The notes beneath the pieces were generated by a model. That model saw only the letters and a program-made list of their open reading frames with translations. It did not search any database and was not told the origin of the DNA. Position numbers and translations under genes: made by a program. Source: Hydractinia symbiolongicarpus (Eukaryota > Cnidaria > Hydrozoa > Anthoathecata > Hydractiniidae). From it: a DNA stretch of 64,000 nucleotides. The stretch is taken from NCBI RefSeq assembly GCF_029227915.1, contig NC_079885.1, positions 372,001 through 436,000 of the forward strand. Direction: 5' to 3'. Below, in pieces: positions 13,401-26,899 of this stretch. The first letter of the stretch is position 1, and every line of letters begins with the position of its first letter.

Positions 13401-15560
13401 CGGCAAACGGAAACCTGCGATTTCCCGTAAATCCCGGACTCGGCCCGTATAGTCAAAAGTATACAAAGAAAGTACCCAGGGTGTAAACTCATTTCCCGAT
13501 CGATTTTTTAAATTATTTTTTCACCACTAAAACGCATGAGACTTGTAGTTTTCAAAAATGTTTTCATTTTTGATGAGACGCTGAATAAAAGAAGTTTAAT
13601 CGTCGGCAAGCGAAAACCTGTGATTTCCCGTAAATCCCGTACTCGGCCCGTATAGTCAAAAGTATACAAAGAAAGTACCCAGGGTGTAAACTCATTTCCC
13701 GAACGATTTTTTAAATTAATTTTTCACCACTAAAACGCAAGAGACTTGTAGTTTTCAAAAATGTTTTCATTTTTGATGAGACGCTGAATAAAAGAAGTTT
13801 AATCGCCGGCAAACGAAAACCTGTGATTTCCCGTAAATCCCGTACTCGGCCCGTATAGTCAAAAGTATACAAAGAAAGTATCCAGGGTATAAACTCATTT
13901 CCCGAACGATTTTTTAAATTATTATTTCACCACTAAAACGCATGAGACTTGTAGTTTTCAAAAATGTTTTCATTTTTGATGAGACGCTGAATGAAAGAAG
14001 TTTAATCGCCGGCAAACGAAAACCTGCGATTTCCCGTAAGTCCCGGACTCGGCCCGTATAGTCAAAAGTATAATAAGAAAGTACCCAGGGTGTAAACTCA
14101 TTTCCCGAACGATTTTTTAAATTATTATTTCACCACTAAAGCCCATGAGACTTGTAGTTTTTAAAAATGTTTTCATTTTTGATGAGACGCTAAATAAAAG
14201 AAGTTTAATCGCCGGCAAACGAAAACCCGCCATTTCCCGTAAACCCTGGACTCGGCCCGTATAATCAAATGTATACAAAGAAAGTACCCAGGGAGTAAAC
14301 TCATTTCCCGAACGATTTTTTAAATTATTTTTTCACCACTAAAACGCATGACACTTGTAGTTTTCAAAAATGTTTTCATTTTTGATGAGACGCTGAATGA
14401 AAGAAGTTTAATCGCCGGCAAACGAAAACCTGCGATTTCCCGTAAGTCCCGGACTCGGCCCGTATAGTCAAAAGTATAATAAGAAAGTACCCAGGGTGTA
14501 AACTCATTTCCCGAACGATTTTTTAAATTATTATTTCACCACTAAAGCCCATGAGACTTGTAGTTTTTAAAAATGTTTTCATTTTTGATGAGACGCTAAA
14601 TAAAAGAAGTTTAATCGCCGGCAAACGAAAACCCGCCATTTCCCGTAAACCCTGGACTCGGCCCGTATAATCAAATGTATACAAAGAAAGTACCCAGGGA
14701 GAACACTCATTTCGCGAACGATTTTTTAAATTATTTTTTCACCACTAAAACGCATGACACTTGTAGTTTTCAAAAATGTTTTCATTTTTGATGAGACGCT
14801 GAATAAAAGAAGTTTAATCGCAGGCAAACGAAAACCTGTGATTTCCCGTAAATCCCGTACTCGGCCCGTATAGTCAAAAATATACAAAGAAAGTATCCAG
14901 GGTGTAAACTCATTTCCCGAACGATTTTTTAAATTATTATTTCACCACTAAAACGCATGAGACTTGTAGTTTTCAAAAATGTTTTCATTTTTGATGAGAC
15001 GCTGAATGAAAGAAGTTTAATCGCCGGCAAACGTAAACCTGCGATTTCCCGTAAATCCCGGACTCAGCCCGTATAGTCAAAAGTATAATAAGAAATTACC
15101 CAGGGTGTAAACTCATTTCCCGAACGATTTTTTAAATTATTATTTCACCACTAAAGCCCATGAGACTTGTAGTTTTTAAAGATGTTTTCATTTTTGATGA
15201 GACGCTGAATAAAAGAAGTTAAATCGCCGGCAAACGAAAACCCGCCATTTCCCGTAAACCCTGGACTCAGCCCGTATAATCAAAAGTATACAAAGAAAGT
15301 ACCCAGGGAGTAAACTGATTTCCCGAACGATTTTTTAAATTATTTTTTCACCACTAAAACGCATGACACTTGTAGTTTTTAAAAATGTTTTCATTTTTGA
15401 TGAGACGCTGAATAAAAGACGTTTAATCGCCGGCAAACGAAAACCCGCTATTTTCCGTAAACCCCAGACTCGGCCCGCATAGTCAAAAGTATACAAAGAA
15501 AGTACCCAGGGAGTAAACTCATTTCCCGAACGATTTTTTAAATTATTTTTTCAGCACTAA
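4467..15560. repeat. Mosaic higher-order satellite region
   Basis: Satellite with patchy block copies and no other content. Segment 7,638-8,520 recurs at 9,464-10,346 (offset 1,826), marked by TTTCAGCACTAAAACG and by a one-base deletion giving CTTGGCCGTATAG. Segment 9,626-10,556 recurs at about 12,670-13,600 (offset 3,044). Between them, variants such as AACGGAAACCTGCG and CGTAAGTCCCGG appear in shuffled order. Boundaries were read by eye and are approximate. Confidence 0.75.
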
Positions 15561-18260
15561 AACGCATGAGACTTGTAGTTTTCAAGAATGTTTTCATTTT
15601 TGATGAGACGCTGAATAAAAGCAGTTTAATCGCCGGCAAACGAAAACCTGCGATTTCCCGTAAATCCCGGACTCGGCCCGTATAGTCAAAAGTATACAAA
15701 GAAAGTACCCAGGGAGTAAACTCATTTCCAGAACGATTTTTTAAATTATTTTTTCACCACTAAAACGCATAAGACTTGTAGTTTTTAAAAATGTTTTCAT
15801 TTTTGATGAGACGCTGAATAAAAGAAGTTTAATCGCCGGCAAACGAAAACCCGAGATTTCCCGTAAATCCCGGGCTTGGCCCGTATAGTCAAAAGTATAC
15901 AAAGAAAGTACCCAGGGAGTAAACTCATTTCCCGAACGATTTTTTAAATTACTTTTTCACCACTAAAACGCATGAGACTTGTAGTTTTTAAAAATGTTTT
16001 CATTTTTGATGAGACGCTGAATAAAAGAAGTTTAATCGCCGGCAAACGAAAACCCGCCATTTCCCGTAAACCCTGGACTCGGCCCGTATAATCAAAAGTA
16101 TACAAAGAAAGTACCCAGGGAGTAAACTCATTTCCCGAACGATTTTTTAAATTATTTTTTCACCACTAAAACGCATGAGACTTGTAGTTTTCAAAAATGT
16201 TTTCATTTTTGATGAGACGCTGAATGAAAGAAGTTTAATCGCCGGCAAACGAAAACCTGCGATTTCCCGTAAATCCCGGACTCGGCCCGTAAGTCAAAAG
16301 TATAATAAGAAAGTACCCAGGGTGTAAACTCATTTCCCAAACGATTTTTTAAATTATTATTTTACCACTAAAGCCCATGAGACTTGTAGTTTTTAAAAAT
16401 GTTTTCATTTTTGATGAGACGCTGAATAAAAGAAGTTAAATCGCCGGCAAACGAAAACCCGCCATTTCCCGTAAACCCTGGACTCAGCCCGTATAATCAA
16501 AAGTATACAAAGGAAGTACCCAGGGAGTAAACTGATTTCCCGAACGTTTTTTTAAATTATATTTTCACCACTAAAACGCATGACACTTGTAGTTTTCAAA
16601 AATGTTTTCATTTTTGATGAGACGCTGAATAAAAGACGTTTAATCGCCGGCAAACGAAAACCCGCTATTTTCCGTAAACCCCAGACTCGGCCCGTATAGT
16701 CAAAAGTATACAAAGAAAGTACCCAGGGAGTAAACTCATTTCCCAAACGATTTTTTAAATTATTATTTCACCAATAAAACGCATGAGACTTGTAGTTTTC
16801 AAGAATGTTTTCATTTTTGATGAGACGCTGAATAAAAGCAGTTTAATCGCCGGCAAACGAAAACCTGCGATTTCCCGTAAATCCCGGACTCGGCCCGTAT
16901 AGTCAAAAGTATACAAATAAAGTACCCAGGGAGTAAACTCATTTCCAGAACGATTTTTTAAATTATTTTTTCACCACTAAAACGCATAAGACTTGTAGTT
17001 TTAAAAAATGTTTTCATTTTTGATGAGACGCTGAATAAAAGAAGTTTAATCGCCGGCAAACGAAAACCCGAGATTTCCCGTAAATCCCGGGCTTGGCCCG
17101 TATAGTCAAAAGTATACAAAGAAAGTACCCAGGGAGTAAACTCATTTCCCGAACGATTTTTTAAATTACTTTTTCACCACTAAAACGCATGAGACTTGTA
17201 GTTTTTAAAAATGTTTTCATTTTTGATGAGACGCTGAATAAAAGAAGTTTAATCGCCGGCAAACGAAAACCCGCCATTTCCCGTAAACCCTGGACTCGGC
17301 CCGTATAATCAAAAGTATACAAAGAAAGTACCCAGGGAGTAAACTCATTTCCCGAACGATTTTTTAAATTATTTTTTCACCACTAAAACGCATGAGACTT
17401 GTAGTTTTCAAAAATGTTTTCATTTTTGATGAGACGCTGAATGAAAGAAGTTTAATCGCCGGCAAACGAAAACCTGCGATTTCCCGTAAATCCCGGACTC
17501 GGCCCGTAAGTCAAAAGTATAATAAGAAAGTACCCAGGGTGTAAACTCATTTCCCAAACGATTTTTTAAATTATTATTTTACCACTAAAGCCCATGAGAC
17601 TTGTAGTTTTTAAAAATGTTTTCATTTTTGATGAGACGCTGAATAAAAGAAGTTAAATCGCCGGCAAACGAAAACCCGCCATTTCCCGTAAACCCTGGAC
17701 TCAGCCCGTATAATCAAAAGTATACAAAGGAAGTACCCAGGGAGTAAACTGATTTCCCGAACGTTTTTTTAAATTATATTTTCACCACTAAAACGCATGA
17801 CACTTGTAGTTTTCAAAAATGTTTTCATTTTTGATGAGACGCTGAATAAAAGACGTTTAATCGCCGGCAAACGAAAACCCGCTATTTTCCGTAAACCCCA
17901 GACTCGGCCCGTATAGTCAAAAGTATACAAAGAAAGTACCCAGGGAGTAAACTCATTTCCCAAACGATTTTTTAAATTATTATTTCACCAATAAAACGCA
18001 TGAGACTTGTAGTTTTCAAGAATGTTTTCATTTTTGATGAGACGCTGAATAAAAGCAGTTTAATCGCCGGCAAACGAAAACCTGCGATTTCCCGTAAATC
18101 CCGGACTCGGCCCGTATAGTCAAAAGTATACAAATAAAGTACCCAGGGAGTAAACTCATTTCCAGAACGATTTTTTAAATTATTTTTTCACCACTAAAAC
18201 GCATAAGACTTGTAGTTTTTAAAAATGTTTTCATTTTTGATGAGACGCTGAATAAAAGAA
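15560..18260. repeat. Two near-identical 1,217-bp satellite blocks
   Basis: Six monomers (6 x 203 minus 1) are repeated at an offset of 1,217 bp. Rare markers occur in both copies, including the CCCGAGATTTCCCG variant at 15,851 and 17,068, and the shared CGTTTTTTTAAATTATATTTTC junction. Very few differences separate the copies, so this is one of the youngest duplications in the left array. Confidence 0.85.
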
Positions 18261-18769
18261 GTTTAATCGCCGGCAAACGAAAACCCGCCATTTCCCGTAA
18301 ACCCTGGACTTGGCCCGTATAATCAAAAGTATACAAAGAAAGTACCCAGGGAGTAAACTCATTTCCCGAACGATTTTTTAAATTATTTTTTCACCACTAA
18401 AACGCATGACACTTGTAGTTTTTAAAAATGTTTTCATTTTTGATGAGACGCTGAATAAAAGAAGTTTGATCGCCGGCAAACGAAAACCTGTGATTTCCCG
18501 TAAATCCCGTACTCGGCCCGTATAGTCAAAAGTATACAAAGAAAGTATCCAGGGTGTAAACTCATTTCCCGAACGATTTTTTAAATTATTATTTCACCAC
18601 TAAAACGCATGAGACTTGTAGTTTTCAAAAATGTTTTCATTTTTGATGAGACGCTGAATGAGAGAAGTTTAATCGCCGGCAAACGAAAACCTGCGATTTG
18701 CCGTAAATCCCGGACTCGGCCCGTATAGTCAAAAGTATAATAAGAAAGTACCCAGGGTGTAAACTCATT

Positions 18770-21210
18770 TCCCGAACGATTTTTTAAATTATTATTTCAA
18801 CACTAATGCCCATGAGACTTGTAGTTTTTAAAAATGTTTTCATTTTTGATGAGACGCTGAATAAAAGAAGTTAAATCGCCGGCAAACAAAAACCCGCCAT
18901 TTCCCGTAAACCCTGGACTCAGCCCGTATAATCAAAAGTATACAAAGAAAGTACCCAGGGAGTAAACTGATTTCCCGAACGATTTTTTAAATTATTTGTT
19001 CACCACTAAAACGCATGACACTTGTAGTTTTCAAAAATGTTTTCATTTTCGATGAGACGCTGAATAAAAGACGTTTAATCGCCGGCAAACGAAAACCCGC
19101 TATTTTCCGTAAACCCCAGACTCGGCCCGCATAGTCAAAAGTATACAAAGAAAGTACCCAGGGAGTAAACTCATTTCCCGAACGATTTTTTAAATTATTT
19201 TTTCACCACTAAAACGCATGAGACTTGTAGTTTTCAAAAATGTTTTCATTTTTGATGAGACGGTGAATAAAAGAAGTTTAATTGCCGGCAAACGAAAACC
19301 TGCGATTTCCCGTAAATCCTGGACTCGGCCCGTATAGTCAAAAGTATACAAAGAAAGTACCCAGGGAGTAAACTCATTTCCCAAACGATTTTTTAAATTA
19401 TTATTTCACCACTAAAACGCATGAGACTTGTAGTTTTCAAGAATGTTTTCATTTTTGATGAGACGCTGAATAAAAGCAGTTTAATCGCCGGCAAACGAAA
19501 ACCTGCGATTTCCCGTAAATCCCGGACTCGGCCCGTATAGTCAAAAGTATACCAAAGAAAGTACCCAGGGAGTAAAATCATTTCCAGAACGATTTTTTAA
19601 ATTATTTTTTCACCACTAAAACGCATAAGACTTGTAGTTTTTAAAAATGTTTTCATTTTTGATGAAACGCTGAATAAAAGAAGTTTAATCGCCGGCAAAC
19701 GAAAACCCGCGATTTCCCGTAAATCCCGGGCTTGGCCTGTATAGTCAAAAGTATACAAAGAAAGTACCCAGGGAGTAAACTCATTTCCCGAACGATTTTT
19801 TAAATTACTTTTTCACCACTGAAACGCATGAGACTTGTAGTTTTTAAAAATGTTTTCATTTTTGATGAGACGCTGAATAAAAGAAGTTTAATCGCCGGCA
19901 AACGAAAACCCGCCATTTCCCGTAAACCCTGGACTCGGCCCGTATAATCAAAAGTATACAAAGAAAGTACCCAGGGAGTAAACTCATTTCCCGAACGATT
20001 TTTTAAATTATTTTTTCACCACTAAAACGCATGACACTTGTAGTTTTCAAAAATGTTTTCATTTTTGATGAGACGCTGAATAAAAGAAGTTTGATCGCCA
20101 GCAAACGAAAACCTGTGATTTCCCGTAAATCCCGTACTCGGCCCGTATAGTCAAAAGTATAACAAGAAAGTACCCAGGGTGTAAACTCATTTCCCGAACG
20201 ATTTTTTAAATTATTATTTCAACACTAAAGCCCATGAGACTTGTAGTTTTTAAAAATGTTTTCATTTTTGATGAGACGCTGAATAAAAGAAGTTAAATCG
20301 CCGGCAAACGAAAACCCGCCATTTCCCGTAAACCCTGGACTCAGCCCGTATAATCAAAAGTATACAAAGAAAGTACCCAGGAAGTAAACTGATTTCCCGA
20401 ACGAATTTTTAAATTATTTGTTTACCACTAAAACGCATGACACTTGTAGTTTTCAAAAATGTTTTCATTTTTGATGAGACGCTGAATAAAAGACGTTTAA
20501 TCGCCGGCAAACGAAAACCCGCTATTTTCCGTAAACCCCAGACTCGGCCCGCATAGTCAAAAGTATACAAAGAAAGTACCCAGGGAGTAAACTCATTTCC
20601 CGAACGATTTTTTAAATTATTTTTTCACCACTAAAACGCATGAGACTTGTAGTTTTCAAAAATGTTTTCATTTTTGATGAGACGGTGAATAAAAGAAGTT
20701 TAATTGCCGGCAAACGAAAACCTGCGATTTCCCGTAATTCCTGGACTCGGCGCGTATAGTCAAAAGTATACAAAGAAAGTACCCAGGGAGTAAACTCATT
20801 TCCCAAACGATTTTTTAAATTATTATTTCACCACTAAAACGCATGAGACTTGTAGTTTTCAAGAATGTTTTCATTTTTGATGAGACGCTGAATAAAAGCA
20901 GTTTAATCGCCGGCAAACGAAAACCTGCGATTTCCCGTAAATCCCGGACTCGGCCCGTATAGTGAAAAGTATACCAAAGAAAGTACCCAGGGAGTAAACT
21001 CATTTCCAGAACGATTTTTTAAATTATTTTTTCACCACTAAAACGCATAAGACTTGTAGTTTTTAAAAATGTTTTCATTTTTGATGAAACGCTGAATAAA
21101 AGAAGTTTAATCGCCGGCAAACGAAAACCCGCGATTTCCCGTAAATCCCGGGCTTGGCCTGTATAGTCAAAAGTATACAAAGAAAGTACCCAGGGAGTAA
21201 ACTCATTTCC
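18770..21210. repeat. Two satellite blocks offset by 1,422 bp
   Basis: Seven monomers plus one base recur: about 18,770-19,790 corresponds to 20,190-21,210. Shared rare marks are ATTATTTCAACACTA, GACGGTGAATAAAAG with AATTGCCGGC, an extra C giving TATACCAAAG, and GATGAAACGC. The intervening monomers are not part of this copy pair. Confidence 0.8.
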
Positions 21211-21419
21211 CGAACGATTTTTTAAATTACTTTTTCACCACTAAAACGCATGAGACTTGTAGTTTTTAAAAATGTTTTCATTTTTGATGAGACGCTGAAT
21301 AAAAGAAGTTTAATCGCCGGCAAACGAAAACCTGCGATTTTCCGTAAATCCTGGACTCGGCCCGTATAGTCAAAAGTATACAAAGAAAGTACCCAGGGAG
21401 TGAACTCATTTCCCAAACG

Positions 21420-22640
21420 ATTTTTTAAATTATTATTTCACCACTAAAGCCCATGAGACTTGGAGTTTTTAAAAATGTTTTCATTTTTGATGAGACGCTG
21501 AATAAAAGAAGTTTAATCGCCGGCAAACGAAAACCCGCCATTTCCCGTAAATCCCGGACTCGGCCCGTATAGTTAAAAGTATACAAGGAAAGTACCGAGT
21601 GAGTAAACTCATTTCCCGAACGAATTTTTAAATTATTTTTTCACCACTATAACGTATGAGACTTGTAGTTTTCAAAAATGTTTTAATTTTTGATGAGACG
21701 CTGAATAAAAGAAGTTTAATCGCCGGCAAACGAAAACCTGCGATTTCCCGTAAATCCCGGACTCGGCCCGTATAGTCAAAAGTATACAAAGAAAGTACCC
21801 AGGGTGTAAACTCATTTCCCAAACGATTTTTTAAATTATTATTTCACCACTAAAGCCCATGAGACTTGTAGTTTTTAAAAATGTTTTCATTTTTGATGAG
21901 ACGCTGAATAAAAGAAGTTTAATCGCCGGCAAACGAAAACCCGCGATTTCCCGTAAATCCCGGACTTGGCCCGTATAGTTAAAAGTATACAAGGAAAGTA
22001 CCCAGTGAGTAAACTCATTCCCGAACGAATTTTTAAATTATTTTTTCACCACTGAAACGTATGAGACTTGTAGTTTTCAAAAATGTTTTCATTTTTGATG
22101 AGACGTTGAATAAAAGAAGTTTAATCGCCGGCAAACAAAAACCTGCGATTTCCCGTAAATCCCGGACTCGGCCCGTATAGTCAAAAGTATACAAAAAAAG
22201 TACCCAGGGTGTAAACTCATTTCCCAAACGATTTTTTAAATTATTATTTCACCACTAAAGCCCATGAGACTTGTAGTTTTTAAAAATGTTTTCATTTTGG
22301 ATGAGACGCTGAATAAAAGAAGTTTAATCGCCGGCAAACGAAAACCCGCGATTTCCCGTAAATCCCGGACTCGGCCCGTATAGTTAAAAGTATACAAGGA
22401 AAGTACCCAGTGAGTAAACTCATTCCCGAACGAATTTTTAAATTATTCTTTCACCACTAAAACGTATGAGACTTGTAGTTTTCAAAAATGTTTTCATTTT
22501 TGATGAGACGCTGAATAAAAGAAGTTTAATCGCCGGCAAACGAAAACCTGCGATTTCCCGTAAATCCCGGACTCGGCCAGTATAGTCAAAAGTATACAAA
22601 GAAAGTACCCAGGGTGTAAACTCATTTCCCGAACGATTTT
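21420..22640. repeat. 405-bp dimeric satellite repeats
   Basis: Monomers alternate between a type with TTATTATTTCACCACTAAAGCCC and a type with GAACGAATTTTTAAATT, giving a dimer of 405-406 bp. The one-base loss in the dimer lies in CTCATTCCCG (one T fewer than usual). The same dimer type returns at about 31,900-35,300. Confidence 0.8.
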
Positions 22641-24327
22641 TTAAATTATTTTTTCACCACTAAAACGCATGAGACTTGTAGTTTTCAAAAATATTTTCAT
22701 TTTTGATGAGACGCTGAATAAAAGAACTTTAATCGCCGGCAAACGAAAACCCGCAATTTCCCGTAAATCCCGGTCTCGGCCCGTATAGTCAAAAGTAAAC
22801 AAGGAAAGTACCCAGTGAGTAAACTTATTTCCCTAACGAATTTTTAAATTATTTTTTCACCACTAAAACGCATGAGACTTGTAGTTTTCAAAAATGTTTT
22901 CATTTTTGATGAGACGCTGAATAAAAGAAGTTTAATCGCCGGCAAACGAAAACCTGCGATTTCCCGTAAATTCCGGACTCGGCCCGTATAGTCAAAAGTA
23001 TACAAAGAAAGTACCCAGGGAGTAAACTCATTTCCCGAACGATTTTTTATATTATTTTTTTACCACTAAACGCATGAGACTTGTAGTTTTCAAAAATATT
23101 TTCATATTTGATGGGACGCTGAATAAAAGAAGTTTATTCGCCGGCAAACGAAAATCCGCGATTTCCCGTAAATCCCGGACTCGGCCCGTATAGTAAAAAG
23201 CATACAAAGAAAGTACCCAGGGAGTAAACTCATTCCCCGAACGATTTTTTAAATTATTTTTTCACCACTAAAACGCATGAGACTTGTAGTTTTCAAAAAT
23301 GTTTTCATTTTTGATGAGACGCTTTCCCGTAAATCAGGGGCTTGGCCCGTATAGTCGAATGTATACAAAGAAAGTACCCAGGGAGTATACTCATTTCCCG
23401 AACGATTTTTTAAATTTTTTTTTCACCACTAAAACGCATGAGACTTGTAGTTTTCAAAAATGTTTTCATTTTTGATGAGACGCTTAATGAAAGCGGTTTA
23501 ATCGCCGGAAAACGAAAACCCGCGATTTCCCGTAAATCCTGGACTCGGCCCGTATAGTCAAAAGTATACAAAGAAAGTACCCAGGGAGTACACTCATTTC
23601 CCAAAAGATTTTTTAAATTATTATTTCACCACTAAAACGCATGAGACTTGTAGTTTTCAAGAATGTTTTCATTTTTGATGAGACGCTGAATAAAAGCAGT
23701 TTAATCGCCGGCAAACGAAAACCCGCGATTTCCCGTAAATCCCGGGCTTGGCACGTATAGTCGAATGTATACAAAGAAAGTACCCTGTGATTAAACTCAT
23801 TTCCAGAACGATTTTTTAAATTATTTTTTCACCACTAAAACACATAAGACTTGTAGTTTTTAAAAATGTTTTTATTTTTGATGAGACGCTGAATAAAAGA
23901 AGTTTAATCGCTGGCAAACGAAAACCCGCGATTTCCCGTAAATCCCGGCTTTACCCGTATAGTCAAAAGCATACAAAAGAAAGTACCCAGGGAGTAAACT
24001 CATTTCCCGAACGATTTTTTAAATTATTTTTTCACCACTAAAACGCATGAGACTTGTAGTTCTCAAAAATATTTTCATTTTTGATGAGACGCTGAATAAA
24101 AGCAGTTTAATCGCCGGCAAACGAAAAGCTGCGATTTCCCTAAATCCCGGACTCGGCCCGTATAGTAAAAAGTATACAAAGAAAGTACCCAGGGAGTAAA
24201 CTCATTTCCAGAACGATTTTTCAAATTATTTTTTCACCACTAAAACGCATAAGACTTGTAGTTTTTAAAAATGTTTTCATTTTTGATGAGACGCTGAATA
24301 AAAGAAGTTTAATCGCCGGCAAACGAA
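22640..24327. repeat. Diverged satellite with deleted monomers
   Basis: This stretch has more divergent monomers than its neighbours. It includes the first variant-B monomer on the left side (ACCACTAAACGCATGAG, ATATTTGATGGG, about 23,050-23,150) and a monomer lacking 42 bp at 23,323/23,324. No non-satellite sequence is present. Confidence 0.8.
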
Positions 24328-25951
24328 AACCTGCGATTTCCCGTAAATCCCGGGCTTGGCCCGTATAGTCAAAAGTATACAAAGAAAGCACCCAGGGAGT
24401 AAACTCATTTCCCGAACGATTTTTTATATTATTTTTTCACCACTAAAACGCATGAGACTTGTAGTTTTTAAAAATGTTTTCATTTTTGATGAGACGCTGA
24501 ATAAAAGAAGTTTAATCGCCGGCAAACGAAAACCTGCGATTTCCCGTAAATCCTGGACTCGGACCGTATAGTCAAAAGTATACAAAGAAAGTACCCAGGG
24601 AGTAAGCTCATTTCCCAAACGATTTTTTAAATTATTATTTCACCACTAAAACGCATGAGACTTGTGGTTTTCAAGAATGTTTTCATTTTTGATGAGACGC
24701 TGAATAAAAGCAGTTTAATCGCCGGCAAACGAAAACCCGCGATTTCCCGTAAATCCCGGACTTGGCACGTATAGTCGAATGTATACAAAGAAAGTACCCT
24801 GTGAGTAAACTCATTTCCAGAACGATTTTTTAAATTATTTTTTCACCACTAAAACGCATAAGACTTGTAGTTTTTAAAAATGTTTTCATTTTTGATGAGA
24901 CGCTGAATAAAAGAAGTTTAATCGCCGGCAAACGAAAACCCACGATTTCTCGTAAATCCCGGCTTGGCCCGTATAGTCAAAAGTATACAAAAGAAAGTAC
25001 CCAGGGAGTAAACTCATTTCCCGAACGATTTTTTAAATTATTTTTTCACCACTAAAACGCATGAGACTTGTAGTTCTCAAAAATATTTTCATTTTTGATG
25101 AGACGCTGAATAAAAGCAGTTTAATCGCCGGCAAACGAAAACCTGCGATTTCCCGTAAATCCCGGGCTTGGCCCGTATAGTCAAAAGTATACAAAGAAAG
25201 CACCCAGGGAGTAAACTCATTTCCCGAACGATTTTTTATATTATTTTTTCACCACTAAAACGCATGAGACTTGTAGTTTTTAAAAATGTTTTCATTTTTG
25301 ATGAGACGCTGAATAAAAGAAGTTTAATCGCCGGCAAACGAAAACCTGCGATTTCCCGTAAATCCTGGACTCGGACCGTATAGTCAAAAGTATACAAAGA
25401 AAGTACCCAGGGAGTAAGCTCATTTCCCAAACGATTTTTTAAATTATTATTTCACCACTAAAACGCATGAGACTTGTGGTTTTCAAGAATGTTTTCATTT
25501 TTGATGAGACGCTGAATAAAAGCAGTTTAATCGCCGGCAAACGAAAACCCGCGATTTCCCGTAAATCCCGGACTTGGCACGTATAGTCGAATGTATACAA
25601 AGAAAGTACCCTGTGAGTAAACTCATTTCCAGAACGATTTTTTAAATTATTTTTTCACCACTAAAACGCATAAGACTTGTAGTTTTTAAAAATGTTTTCA
25701 TTTTTGATGAGACGCTGAATAAAAGAAGTTTAATCGCCGGCAAACGAAAACCCACGATTTCTCGTAAATCCCGGCTTGGCCCGTATAGTCAAAAGTATAC
25801 AAAAGAAAGTACCCAGGGAGTAAACTCATTTCCCGAACGATTTTTTAAATTATTTTTTCACCACTAAAACGCATGAGACTTGTAGTTCTCAAAAATGTTT
25901 TCATTTTTGATGAGACGCTGAATAAAAGCAGTTTTATCGCCGGCAAACGAA
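24328..25951. repeat. Two four-monomer (812-bp) satellite blocks
   Basis: Segment 24,328-25,139 is repeated almost without change at 25,140-25,951. Shared rare marks are GGACCGTATAG, GAGTAAGCTCATT, CTTGTGGTTTTC and AACCCACGATTTCTCG. A partly matching five-monomer copy precedes them. Confidence 0.85.
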
Positions 25952-26899
25952 AACCTGCGATTTCCCTAAATCCCGGACTCGGCTCGTATAGTCAAAAGTA
26001 TACAAAGAAGGTACCCAGGGAGTAAACCCATTTCCAGAACGATTTTTTAAATTATTTTTTCACCACTAAAACGCATAAGACTTGTAGTTTTTAAAAATGT
26101 TTTCATTTTTGATGAGACGCTGAATAAAAGAAGTTTAATCGCCGGCAAACGAAAACCTGCGATTTCCCGTAAATCCTGGACTCGGCCCGTATAGTCAAAA
26201 GTATACAAAGAAAGTACCCAGGGAGTAAACTGATTTCCCAAAGGATTTTTTAAATTATTATTTAACCACTAAAACGCATAAGACTTGTAGTTTTTAAAAA
26301 TGTTTTCATTTTTGATGAGACGCTGAATAAAAGAAGTTTAATCGCCGGCAAACGAAAACCCGCGATTTCTCGTAAATCCCGGCTTGGCCCGTATAGTCAA
26401 AAGTATACAAAAGAAAGTACCCATGGAGTAAACTCATTTCCCGAACAATTTTTTAAATTATTTTTTCACCACTAAAACGCATGAGACTTGTAGTTCTCAA
26501 AAATGTTTTCATTTTTGATGAGACGCTGAATAAAAGCAGTTTAATCGCCGGCAAACGAAAACCTGCGATTTCCCTAAATCCCGGACTCGGCCCGTATAGT
26601 CGAAAGTATACAAAGAAGGTACCCAGGGAGTAAACTCATTTCCAGAACGATTTTTTAAATTACTTTTTCACCACTAAAACGCATAAGACTTGTAGTTTTT
26701 AAAAATGTTTTCATTTTTGATGAGACGCTGAATAAAAGAAGTTTAATCTCCGGCAAACGAAAACCCGCGATTTCCCGTAAATCCCGGGCTTGGCCCGTAT
26801 AGTCAAAAGTATACAAAGAAAGCACCCAGGGATTAAACTCATTTCCCGAACGATTTTTTAAATTATTATTTCACCACTAAAGCCCATGAGACTTGCAGT

